A DNA stretch of 8,669 nt, from assembly GCA_036397475.1 (NCBI GenBank), contig DASWIV010000012.1, positions 1-8,669 on the forward strand, read 5' to 3'. The notes under the pieces are model-generated. The model made no database searches. It was given only the letters and a program-made list of their open reading frames with translations, and was not told the origin of the DNA. Positions 1-7,611 of this stretch are shown in pieces. The translations under genes were made by a program, and so were the position numbers. The DNA comes from DASWIV01 sp036397475. GTDB lineage: Bacteria; JAJVIF01; JAPKYR01. Within the stretch, counting starts at the first letter, position 1, and the number at the start of each line of letters is the position of its first letter.

Positions 1-38
1 ACGGTGCGGAAAATCGTACATTCTGATGCCCGAAGTAT

Positions 39-750
<712 letters not shown>

Positions 751-773
751 CCCCCATTGCTGTCCGGTTAAAA
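751..773 (+). repeat. Left terminal inverted repeat of the IS
   Basis: The core CTGTCCGGTTAAAA (760-773) is identical to the reverse complement of 1486-1499. The outer nine bases (CCCCCATTG) match CCCCCACTC of the other end at 7 of 9 positions. The transposase stop codon TAA (770-768) lies inside this repeat. Confidence 0.85.
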
Positions 774-1422
774 TAACTGGAGCTGAAGGTCTGGTGCACG
801 TATGTTAAGGTGTCGTCTTTGCGGATCGAAGGAAAGAAGGTCAAGCAGAGACATACGCTCCATGATGGTTTCTTTAAGGACTCTTGTCAGGGACAGCAGA
901 GGGTATCTGTAGCGGGTCTGGAATTTCATATACGCAAGTAGCAGGTAGTAGCACATCGCGACCCAGATCTGCGTCAACACTGCATTACGAGAGGTTCCCA
1001 GGAAAGTTTTAATCTTCAGGTTTTGCTTGATCCATTTGAAGAAAAGCTCGATCTGCCATCGCGCTTTGTAGATAGCGGCGATTGTTGAGGCGGCGAGCCT
1101 GAAGTTATTGGTCAGGAAGTGCAGTTCCTTGTCGGTTTCCTTTTTGATTCGCGTCGGCAAGCGTGCTACGGGCCACGCTTTTCAGTCCTAGATGATAAAG
1201 CTCGGTATTTTGCGACCTGAGTCCCTCTGTGATGTCGCGAAGACTGTCGTGGCCCCTGATCTGCGCGTAGATAAGGACAGTGAACTGACTGAATGAGTCG
1301 AACTTCTTTACGTAGCGGTCGCCTGAGTGCTTGCTGACCTGCTTTTCGAAAAGATGTCGGGGTACGAGTTGTAGTATTTGACTGAGGACTGTGTAACATG
1401 GCTCATGACTTGAATCCCTCAT
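768..1422 (-). pseudogene. IS4-family transposase (DUF4372 + DDE), internal deletion and frameshift
   Basis: Two frames of one gene remain. The N-terminal part (1422 to about 1150) has the DUF4372 pattern that precedes IS4-type catalytic domains, including SLRDITEGLR, LYHLG and the conserved STLADAN. The C-terminal part (about 1151-768) starts inside the family's FLTNNF block and contains the YREK-type signature Y-x2-R-x3-E-x6-K as YKARWQIELFFKWIK. It is followed by the usual GTSRNAVLTQIW. From the family pattern I estimate that about 180 residues between ADAN and FLTNNF are gone, including the first two catalytic aspartates. The junction lies near 1149-1151 and also shifts the frame. The gene cannot make an active transposase; only the glutamate of the catalytic triad remains. 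Confidence 0.88.
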
Positions 1423-1483
1423 GACTGCTGGTTTTTTACCTCAAACTAATCCTAGCAGGCATGCTTAGGGCTATTCAAGTCAT
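1405..1483 (-). repeat. Inverted repeat enclosing the transposase start codon
   Basis: ATGACTTGAAT at 1405-1415 is the exact reverse complement of ATTCAAGTCAT at 1473-1483, an 11-bp perfect pair with a 57-nt loop. On the transposase mRNA the stem would close around the start codon (1422-1420) and the GAGG upstream of it (about 1437-1440). Structures of this kind in IS elements limit translation from read-through transcripts; whether this one does is inference. Confidence 0.5.
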
Positions 1484-1485
1484 CT

Positions 1486-1508
1486 TTTTAACCGGACAGG
1501 AGTGGGGG
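1486..1508 (-). repeat. Right terminal inverted repeat of the IS
   Basis: TTTTAACCGGACAG (1486-1499) is the exact inverse of the left core. The flanking GAGTGGGGG (1500-1508) pairs imperfectly with the outer left end. This is the transposase-promoter-proximal end. Confidence 0.85.
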
Positions 1509-1642
1509 TTAATCCCAAAGCGGATAGCCGATAACTACTTAAAAGGGCACACTGAAATTCACATGAATGAAGAGACAAGTGAATTATTAGCAGAAAAAAG
1601 TTCTCTGCTAATTTCACCTAGAAATCTTAAGCCACGAAGAAA
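1509..1642. other. Gene-poor spacer between IS and transsulfuration operon
   Basis: No convincing gene is seen on either strand. All minus-strand frames meet stops, and the 61-codon plus-strand frame that crosses it begins inside the IS end and resembles nothing I know. The sequence is AT-rich compared with the genes on the right and contains the hairpin at 1586-1612. It does not continue the interrupted recombinase. Confidence 0.6.
1586..1612 (-). terminator. Hairpin downstream of the CBS/CGL operon
   Basis: ATTAGCAGA (1586-1594) and TCTGCTAAT (1604-1612) form a perfect 9-bp stem with a 9-nt loop. It begins 31 nt beyond the TAG stop of the gamma-lyase gene. There is no clear U-run after the stem on the minus strand, so it may be a weak terminator or a 3'-end stabiliser rather than a strong intrinsic terminator. 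Confidence 0.45.
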
Positions 1643-2803
1643 CTAAAACTTGTTCAACGCTGAATCCATATCCTCTCTCAAATCATCCACATTCTCGATT
1701 CCTACTGAAATTCGGATGAGTGTCTCGGATAACCCCATAGACTTTCGACGTTCAACAGGCACCGAGGCGTGAGTCATCAGCCACGGATGCTCGACAAGGC
1801 TTTCTACAGCTCCCAGGCTTTCAGCGAGGTAGAATAATTTCAGGCTTTCCAAAAATTTCAATGCGTCATCGAAGCTGCCGTCGATATCAAACGAAATCAT
1901 TCCTCCGAATCCGCTCATCTGCTTTCTGGCAAGTTCATGCTGGCGATGGCTTTCGAGTCCCGGGTACAGGACTTTCTTTACTTTAGGATGGGATTCCAGG
2001 AAATTAGCGATCTCCATGGCGTTTGAATTGCAGCGATCCATACGTACAGCGAGGGTTTTAGTTCCGCGGAGGAGAAGATAGCAATCGAACGGGGCGAGAA
2101 TCGCTCCGACTGAATTCTGGTTGAATTTCAGCTTTTCGTACATCGCTTCGTCGTTTAACATCACGGTGCCGCCGATCGAGTCGGAATGGCCGTTCAGGTA
2201 TTTCGACGATGAGTGCACGACAATATCCGCGCCAAGTTCGAGCGGATTCTGGAAGTACGGGCTCATGAAAGTGTTATCAATGACCAGAGGAATGCCTTTG
2301 TCTTTCGAAATTTTCGAGATGGCTTCGATGTCACATAATTTCAGGAGCGGATTGGTCGGGGTTTCCATCCAGATTAGTCTTGTTTTATCGGTGATGGCGT
2401 TTTCGACAGCTGATACATCCCTTGCGTCTACATATGACAAATCGATTGCGAAATTATCCTCGAACACTTTTGTGAACAGGCGTCCGGTTCCGCCGTAGAG
2501 ATCGTCAAACAGAACAACATGGTCTCCGGCTTTCAGCAGGGAGAGAATGATAATGGTTTCGGCAGCAAGTCCCGATGAAAATGCCAGCGCGAATTTTGCG
2601 CCTTCCAAGGCGGCGAGGCGGGCTTCCAGTCCGTCGCGGGTTGGATTCCCGCTACGGGAATATTCATAGCCGCCTGTTGGCTTGAGAGTTTCGCGGCGGG
2701 CAAAGGTGGTCGCGAGGTGGATCGGCATCACAACGTCGCCGCTGCCGCCGTCCTTCAGGTTCGGCTCTTCGCCGATATGAATAGCTTTGGTTTCAAATTT
2801 CAT
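1643..2803 (-). CDS. Cystathionine gamma-lyase / gamma-synthase (Cys/Met metabolism PLP enzyme)
   Basis: A 386-residue fold-type I PLP enzyme, the normal full length for the Cys/Met metabolism family. Visible landmarks are YSRSGNPTR (48-56, phosphate and tetramer contacts), SSGLAAE (76-82), DLYGGT (101-106) and the cofactor-contacting aspartate in VIDNTF (D176). SSSKYLNGHSD carries the PLP lysine K201. ESLGAVESL (328-336) and LIRISVGIE (362-370, substrate-carboxylate arginine) close the active site. The glutamates E47 and E334 match those associated with cystathionine chemistry rather than methionine gamma-lyase activity. It starts 4 nt after the stop of the beta-synthase gene with AGGA about 8 nt upstream of ATG, so the two are translationally close-coupled. 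With that partner the likely role is cleaving cystathionine to cysteine, 2-oxobutyrate and ammonia; gamma-synthase activity cannot be excluded from sequence. Soluble, no signal peptide. Confidence 0.93.
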   Translation of the reverse strand: MKFETKAIHIGEEPNLKDGGSGDVVMPIHLATTFARRETLKPTGGYEYSRSGNPTRDGLEARLAALEGAKFALAFSSGLAAETIIILSLLKAGDHVVLFDDLYGGTGRLFTKVFEDNFAIDLSYVDARDVSAVENAITDKTRLIWMETPTNPLLKLCDIEAISKISKDKGIPLVIDNTFMSPYFQNPLELGADIVVHSSSKYLNGHSDSIGGTVMLNDEAMYEKLKFNQNSVGAILAPFDCYLLLRGTKTLAVRMDRCNSNAMEIANFLESHPKVKKVLYPGLESHRQHELARKQMSGFGGMISFDIDGSFDDALKFLESLKLFYLAESLGAVESLVEHPWLMTHASVPVERRKSMGLSETLIRISVGIENVDDLREDMDSALNKF

Positions 2804-2807
2804 TTTT

Positions 2808-3782
2808 TCAATCCTGCAAGAAGCCCTGTTTTTTCATCCACTCGTCATTGAAGACGGTGCTGAGGTAATTGCGTCCGGTGTCTGGCAGCAGCGCAACGAC
2901 AAGGGCGTCATTGTCGAGTTTTTCCATGAGTTTTACGGCAGCTACAACCGCGGCTCCAGAGGAGCTTCCGAGGAGAAGTCCTTCCTCGCGCGCGAGGCGG
3001 CGTGTCATGATGAACGATTCCTTGTCTTCAATCCGGATGATCTCGTCGATAATGCTAAGGTCGACTGTATCGGGAATAAAATCCTCGCCGATTCCTTCGA
3101 TTTTGTACATGTGGATATTTTCTTCTTCGTTATAGAAGCGGCCATAGTAAATCGAGCCGACAGGGTCAGCGCCCACGACTTTCACGCCGGGATTTTTTTC
3201 CTTGAGGAATCTGGCTACGCCAGAAATAGTTCCGCCTGTGCCTACCCCGGCGACATAATGAGTGATTTTCCCGTCGGTGTCGCGCCAGATCTCGGGTCCG
3301 GTGGAGAGGTAATGGGCTTCGGGATTTTTATCGTTGTGGTACTGGTCAGGCGAGAATGAATTCGGGGTTTCATGGAGTAATTTTTCAGCGACTTTGTAAT
3401 AGGAGCGGGGATCGTCCGGGGGTACATCAGTAGGGGTCCTGATAACGTCCGCGCCGAAGGCGCGCAGGAGATTTTCCTTTTCCATCGACATCTTGTCGGG
3501 CATGGTAAAGATGCATTTATATCCCCGCAGGGACGCGACCATCGCGAGGCCCATCCCGGTATTTCCGGATGTCGGTTCGATGATCGTTCCGCCGGATTTT
3601 AACATTCCCTTCTCTTCCGCATCGTTCAGCATATTGATGGCGATACGGTCCTTGTTGGAGCCGCCGGGATTCATGGGCTCGATTTTCGCGAGGATGACGG
3701 GCGCAGGTCTGGGAACGACAGAATTCAGTCTGACGAGGGGGGTATTGCCGACAGTGTCGAGAATATTTTCGTAATAGTTCAT
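2808..3782 (-). CDS. Cystathionine beta-synthase-like PLP enzyme (cysteine synthase family)
   Basis: A 324-residue fold-type II PLP enzyme. GGSNKDR carries the PLP lysine K44. TSGNTG (71-76) is the substrate and cofactor loop, GVGTGGT (179-185) the phosphate-binding glycine loop, and GSSSG (272-276) holds the serine near the pyridine nitrogen. EGIGEDFIP (229-237) and the C-terminal GRNYLSTVFNDEWM are typical of cystathionine beta-synthase rather than plain O-acetylserine sulfhydrylase. The expected reaction is serine (or O-acetylserine) plus homocysteine to cystathionine. It ends at the catalytic core: there is no C-terminal CBS-domain pair and no N-terminal haem segment, so the SAM and haem control known for the animal enzyme would be absent. 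It is the first gene of a two-gene operon. No good Shine-Dalgarno is visible ahead of ATG (only AAG very close). A role as cysteine synthase is the main alternative. Confidence 0.9.
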   Translation of the reverse strand: MNYYENILDTVGNTPLVRLNSVVPRPAPVILAKIEPMNPGGSNKDRIAINMLNDAEEKGMLKSGGTIIEPTSGNTGMGLAMVASLRGYKCIFTMPDKMSMEKENLLRAFGADVIRTPTDVPPDDPRSYYKVAEKLLHETPNSFSPDQYHNDKNPEAHYLSTGPEIWRDTDGKITHYVAGVGTGGTISGVARFLKEKNPGVKVVGADPVGSIYYGRFYNEEENIHMYKIEGIGEDFIPDTVDLSIIDEIIRIEDKESFIMTRRLAREEGLLLGSSSGAAVVAAVKLMEKLDNDALVVALLPDTGRNYLSTVFNDEWMKKQGFLQD

Positions 3783-3788
3783 GCTTAA

Positions 3789-3804
3789 AATTAAAGATTT
3801 AATT
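3789..3804. promoter_or_regulatory. AT-rich palindrome before the CBS-like gene
   Basis: AATTAAAGATTTAATT consists of 7-bp arms around a 2-nt centre. It starts 6 nt upstream of the CBS-like ATG, between that gene and the divergent radical SAM gene. It could be an operator half of the control region or a small leader hairpin that affects translation. Confidence 0.4.
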
Positions 3805-3808
3805 CGCC

Positions 3809-3820
3809 GTGGTTAACCAC
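3809..3820. promoter_or_regulatory. Perfect 12-bp palindrome, candidate operator
   Basis: GTGGTTAACCAC is fully palindromic and lies 4 nt beyond the AT-rich palindrome, in the shared upstream region of the divergent genes. Perfect short dyads here are suggestive of a dimeric regulator site. No regulator gene is in the window to assign it to. Confidence 0.45.
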
Positions 3821-3842
3821 AGGTTAGTTATCATTTTTGAGA

Positions 3843-3852
3843 GGAAATTTCC
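3843..3852. promoter_or_regulatory. 10-bp palindrome in divergent region
   Basis: GGAAATTTCC is the third perfect palindrome within 64 bp of the same intergenic region. By itself a 10-bp dyad is weak evidence; it is listed because of its position with the other two. Confidence 0.3.
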
Positions 3853-3918
3853 AGTGAGTAAAGTTAATCATGGATGATGTGCATGTTAATTCCGGGGATT
3901 ATTTCGACATCGCCGGTC

Positions 3919-3947
3919 TTGACAAAAACCAATCTAAATGCTAAACA
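3919..3947 (+). promoter_or_regulatory. Possible sigma70-type promoter for the radical SAM gene
   Basis: A perfect -35 hexamer TTGACA (3919-3924) is followed after 17 nt by TAAACA (3942-3947), a 3/6 match to the -10 consensus. Transcription would begin near 3954, only a few bases before the ATG at 3958, which implies an almost leaderless mRNA. This fits the lack of a Shine-Dalgarno there, but the -10 is weak. Confidence 0.35.
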
Positions 3948-3957
3948 TTTGTTACGT

Positions 3958-5166
3958 ATGCACTGTGGAGTTGAAAATAAGATCAGCCGCCTTTCAGCGG
4001 ATGCAGTGATGGATATCACCTGCGCCGATACTGCGCCCGATCCTGCACTAAAGGATGCACACTGCAAATTCAGCGGGATGGCATACACGTCTCCAGGTGC
4101 TGAACCTAACATCACTTATGTCAACAACTGCGGACGTCCGATGCCGATCCTGAAAACTTTGCAGACGTCGCACTGCGTCTTCAACTGCAGGTATTGCTCA
4201 TTCGCGAGAGATAATGACCGCAGGCGAGACACTGTATCCCCGGACGAAATGGCGATGATCACAAACGACATGACCGAAGCCGGCAAAATCAGGGGGCTGT
4301 TTTTGTCCTCAGGGATCGATGGAAGTGTCAGGAAAACAATGACACGCATCATCGACACGGCGAAAATCCTGCGTGTTAAATATGGGTATACAGGTTACAT
4401 CCATTTAAAAATCATGCCGGGATCGTCGGAAGATGTGATCGAAGAAGCGGGAAAATATGCTGACCGGTTAAGCATCAACATGGAAGCGCCAAACGACCAG
4501 TCGCTTAATTCAATCGCGCCAAATAAAAAAATTCATAAAAGCATTCTTGGACAGATGCAGCTTATAGAGACCCTGCGCAGGATGAGACGAATTCATCCAC
4601 GTGTAGGACAGATCACCCAGTTTGTGGTTGGTGGTTCCGATGACCCGGGAGAAAACGACCGGGCATTTTTAACTGTAGCGCAATACCTTTACAGGGAACT
4701 CGATTTCCGCAGGGTGTATTACTCTGCTTTCAGTCCGGTAAAGGGGACAAAACTCGAAGGAAGGGAGCCAGAAAATCCGATGAGATCACATCGACTATAC
4801 CAGGCGGACCGGCTTATGGTGGACTATGGATTCACACCCGATGAGCTTGTGTTCGACAACAGGGGGAAGATGAGCCTTGATATCGATCCAAAGGAATTAT
4901 GGGCACGTGCGCATCCGGAACTTTATCCTGTGGATATCACCACCGCCGATCCGCAGATGATTCTCAGGGTGCCGGGGATAGGTCCGACACTCGCTCGAAA
5001 AATTCTCAGCGCAAGGCTGAATGGGGATTTAAGGGATCAGGAAGATCTTTTGAAACTCGGACGGGTCAACCGCAAATGCCTTGAATGGATCCTGATAGGC
5101 GGACGTATGCCCGTCATGGAGAAAAAATTCAGCAGGAAAGAATTGCAGCTGAGTTTGTCCTTCTAA
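3958..5166 (+). CDS. Radical SAM/helix-hairpin-helix protein, putative DNA modification/repair family
   Basis: About 402 residues from this start. The radical SAM cluster motif is CVFNCRYC (the three cysteines bind the 4Fe-4S cluster). GLFLSSGIDGS, GYIHLKIMPG, ADRLSINMEAPND, YYSAFSPV and HRLYQADRLM follow in the order known for the family described as putative DNA modification/repair radical SAM protein. Near the C-terminus ILRVPGIGPTLARKIL is a helix-hairpin-helix that would contact DNA. In many genomes the family sits next to a DUF4130 uracil-DNA-glycosylase-like partner; none is adjacent here. The frame stays open upstream to ATG 3874 (430 residues). The family's N-terminal pattern (an E-K-L-like helix followed by a cysteine-containing segment, here ENKISRLSADAVMDITC) begins just after ATG 3958, and the extra 28 codons overlap a promoter-like sequence, so I prefer 3958. 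It is transcribed alone, divergent from the CBS-like gene and convergent with the acyl-CoA synthetase, with a 7-bp gap. The substrate is unknown. Confidence 0.88.
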   Translation: MHCGVENKISRLSADAVMDITCADTAPDPALKDAHCKFSGMAYTSPGAEPNITYVNNCGRPMPILKTLQTSHCVFNCRYCSFARDNDRRRDTVSPDEMAMITNDMTEAGKIRGLFLSSGIDGSVRKTMTRIIDTAKILRVKYGYTGYIHLKIMPGSSEDVIEEAGKYADRLSINMEAPNDQSLNSIAPNKKIHKSILGQMQLIETLRRMRRIHPRVGQITQFVVGGSDDPGENDRAFLTVAQYLYRELDFRRVYYSAFSPVKGTKLEGREPENPMRSHRLYQADRLMVDYGFTPDELVFDNRGKMSLDIDPKELWARAHPELYPVDITTADPQMILRVPGIGPTLARKILSARLNGDLRDQEDLLKLGRVNRKCLEWILIGGRMPVMEKKFSRKELQLSLSF

Positions 5167-5173
5167 GCATCAG

Positions 5174-7573
5174 CTAAATTAAGCCAATCGGATGAAGCTG
5201 CCTGGCGAAGGCGATTTTTTTGGTTGCGATCCACCACCCAAGTGTCTTGACCGCATTATCAGCCGAACGGAACACCGGGATTCCTGAATCGCTGATCTTT
5301 TTCGACATCGGATCGTAGAGCGATCCTGAATCGATCACTACAACCAGAGGTTTTGTAATATCTTTTCTGTAAGCCTCGACCAGCAGGCTTGCATAGCTGC
5401 GGGGATCCTCGATTCCCTCGCCCTCGGACCCTCCCGGAGGCAGCGTTTTCATCGCGGGTGATAGAGGCACGCATCCGTGAATGATGACATCCACATTTTC
5501 ATCGTCGTTCAGGATTTTTAAAATTTCGATATGGGCAGCATCGACAGCCATAGGAGTCAGGTCTAAAGGATTGCGGACATTCACCAGGCCGTCGAGCCTG
5601 AATTTTTTCAACGCGACCTTAATTTTCTCAATTGTTTCATCGGTAAATGAGGTGAGATGTAGATCCCGCTCCTGCTCGTAAACCGCGGCATGGATATTGT
5701 CCGCGACATCTACAGTTTCGTAGCCGGCGTTCGAAACCGCTGCAAGTCTGCCCTGGCCGGGTCTGGTGCCGGCAAGTCCTGCCGCGAGCTCAAGGTAATC
5801 GGTCCATTCGCCAAAAGATCTCGTCACAAAGCATCCTGCCTGTGTAAGGACCGATTCAGCGACAACCCAGTCACCCGCGATCGCGGCGGTGTGTCCCGAC
5901 GCCGCCCGTCGTCCTTCGGGAGAACGTCCGGCCTTATAGACAACAACATCTTTTCCGCGGTCCGTTATCGTCTTGGCGACCTCGGCAAAATTCAGCCCTT
6001 CGTATTTATCGAAACCTTCGATATAACAACCGAAGACTTTTATTTTTGGATCATTTGAAAGGTATTCCAGGAAATCTGAAACACCCAGGTCGACCTGGTT
6101 GCCGGTGCTGATAGCGCACCTTGGAAGAAGTCCGCCGAGTTTGGACATCCTCGAAATCATGAACGCACCCGACTGGCTGATGAGTGCGATTCGATTTCCG
6201 ATCTCGATCTCAGGATGTTTAGGGAGTTTCGATTCGGGAATGAACATGGTGTCATATCCACCTGGCTGGCTGATGAGCCCGAGAGAATTTCCACCGACCA
6301 TTACGGGTCCATGATCTTTCCTGCTACGGCTTTCCGTGAGAATCTGTCTTAGCTCTTCCTCGATCCCTTCGCTCCCTTCTTTCTCGCCCATTCCTCCGGT
6401 AATAAGAATAATCGACTGCGCCTTGTCGTGGTCGATAATTTCCCTGAGGACCGACGGGACCTTTTTCGCGGCGACAGATAATACGATGAGGTCGAATTTT
6501 TTCGGCAGAGCAGACACCGAGGGATAACATTTCACTCCATCGATCTCGTCGTCATCTTCCTTGACAATGGCGAGTGTGTCAGGTGAAAAATCTCCTTCCA
6601 GCAGATTTCCAAGTATTACCCGCCCGACATTCTGTCCCTTCGATGAAACGCCTATGAGGGCTATCTCATCGGGATTGAGCAGGTTCGCGATTTTTTCTGT
6701 AGGTTTTCGCGGAGGATGTTGATTCGTCGGCACAAATTTCATAAGACCGTCGATCGGCACCAGCGCTCCATTTTTGATCAGCAGGGGATTGATCTCGAAT
6801 TCCGTCAGCCAGTATTCGGCATCGGGGTTAAGGGGAGATAATTTCCACGTGATCGCGTGGAACAGCGCGAAAATTTCACTGAGAGTATCTTCATCCACCA
6901 GGCGCTTGTGTCCGCGCGCAAGTCCCGTAAGAGTTTCAAACGCGATAGTGTGTTTAAAGGTGTTCAACAGATCCGCATCGTTTGACACGCCGACCGCGAC
7001 AGTCGAGCCAGACCGTCCCATCGGAAGTTCCCTCGCGTAGAGTTCGGTATCGAGCCCTCCGAGCCCGGCGTTGATAACGGGTCCGAATTCACGGGTGTCT
7101 CGCATCCCGATGAAAAACTCGTTACCGAAACCAAGATCAGACTCGATGAATTCGCACACGAGGACCCCGCGGGTTTCCTGAACGAATTTCTCGCGTAATT
7201 GTTCTCTTGAGAATCCGGTGAACTCATTTTTGAAATCTTCGTCGATAAATTTCGATGAAACTTTTTTTGGAAGGATTTCAAGGATTTCGCGTGCCGTAGA
7301 AGCTGCTTCCTCGCGTTCGACAATCGCTATTCCGCCGATATCCGATTTATGGGCGATACGCGGATGGACAATTTTCAAGACAAGAAGATTGCCGGGAATT
7401 TTTTCGATCGCCGCTTCAGCGTCGTCAGGATTTGTAATGACGGCGTATTTTGGTGGATTCCCGATTCCAAGCGCGGTCATTACATCGTAAATTTCAAATT
7501 CATAAAGGGTGAATCTTCCGCTGTCGGCGGCATTTTTCAGGATACTCACTGCCCTGTCGAAATCAGGGTGCAT
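5174..7573 (-). CDS. ADP-forming acyl-CoA synthetase, fused beta-alpha (acetate--CoA ligase type)
   Basis: 799 residues. The N-terminal ~280 residues are the ATP-grasp (beta) part: a KIVHPRIAHKSDIGG block with the conserved histidine H75, FGPVINAGLGG (163-173), and EINPLL (260-265), whose acidic residue binds metal. From about 295 the alpha part follows. It has a Rossmann CoA-binding domain (IALIGVSSKGQNVGRVI, 304-320), then succinyl-CoA-synthetase-like domains with GGNSLGLI (427-434) and SQSGAF (466-471). AASGHTAAIAGD carries H561, the expected phosphohistidine. The reaction is acyl-CoA + ADP + phosphate to free acid + CoA + ATP. Compared with the usual ATP-grasp part there is extra sequence around residues 105-130. 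The order beta-alpha is opposite to the common alpha-beta fusion. It follows iorB by 37 nt with GGAAAG about 11 nt ahead of ATG, so aryl-acetyl-CoA is the likely substrate (inference from context). It ends 7 bp from the convergent radical SAM gene. Confidence 0.92.
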   Translation of the reverse strand: MHPDFDRAVSILKNAADSGRFTLYEFEIYDVMTALGIGNPPKYAVITNPDDAEAAIEKIPGNLLVLKIVHPRIAHKSDIGGIAIVEREEAASTAREILEILPKKVSSKFIDEDFKNEFTGFSREQLREKFVQETRGVLVCEFIESDLGFGNEFFIGMRDTREFGPVINAGLGGLDTELYARELPMGRSGSTVAVGVSNDADLLNTFKHTIAFETLTGLARGHKRLVDEDTLSEIFALFHAITWKLSPLNPDAEYWLTEFEINPLLIKNGALVPIDGLMKFVPTNQHPPRKPTEKIANLLNPDEIALIGVSSKGQNVGRVILGNLLEGDFSPDTLAIVKEDDDEIDGVKCYPSVSALPKKFDLIVLSVAAKKVPSVLREIIDHDKAQSIILITGGMGEKEGSEGIEEELRQILTESRSRKDHGPVMVGGNSLGLISQPGGYDTMFIPESKLPKHPEIEIGNRIALISQSGAFMISRMSKLGGLLPRCAISTGNQVDLGVSDFLEYLSNDPKIKVFGCYIEGFDKYEGLNFAEVAKTITDRGKDVVVYKAGRSPEGRRAASGHTAAIAGDWVVAESVLTQAGCFVTRSFGEWTDYLELAAGLAGTRPGQGRLAAVSNAGYETVDVADNIHAAVYEQERDLHLTSFTDETIEKIKVALKKFRLDGLVNVRNPLDLTPMAVDAAHIEILKILNDDENVDVIIHGCVPLSPAMKTLPPGGSEGEGIEDPRSYASLLVEAYRKDITKPLVVVIDSGSLYDPMSKKISDSGIPVFRSADNAVKTLGWWIATKKIAFARQLHPIGLI

Positions 7574-7611
7574 AGTTCAAACTCTTTCCAGGCGGAATGG
7601 ATCTGATAATT

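Larger units (their letters stand above)
751..1508 (-). mobile_element. IS4-family insertion sequence, internally deleted
   Basis: The element is bounded by terminal inverted repeats. CTGTCCGGTTAAAA at 760-773 is repeated as its exact reverse complement at 1486-1499. The match extends outwards imperfectly through CCCCCA (751-756 and 1508-1503), giving ends of about 23 bp. The interior holds the N- and C-terminal parts of one DDE transposase on the minus strand, with the middle removed. The length is about 740-758 bp, roughly half of what a full transposase of this type needs. No convincing target-site duplication is visible: the left flank is ...ACCTTG and the right flank is TTAATC.... With intact ends it could in principle be moved by a full-length relative elsewhere in the genome; that is inference. 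Confidence 0.87.

Noticed and set aside
1..38. Possible end of another gene or tRNA before tRNA-Trp
   Set aside because: Too short to judge; no tRNA 3' half, terminator or recognisable protein end was found.
1461..1646. A 61-codon plus-strand frame beginning inside the right end of the IS
   Set aside because: Its start lies inside the terminal repeat region, no ribosome site is evident, the product resembles nothing recognisable, and it runs into the stop of the gamma-lyase gene on the other strand.
2787..3359. A 190-codon plus-strand frame
   Set aside because: It lies antisense within the CBS-like gene, whose family motifs are unambiguous; it is a shadow frame.
3783..3957. A SAM or T-box riboswitch ahead of the CBS-like gene
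   Set aside because: Reading the minus-strand leader, I found only short dyads and none of the multi-helix conserved cores of these riboswitches.
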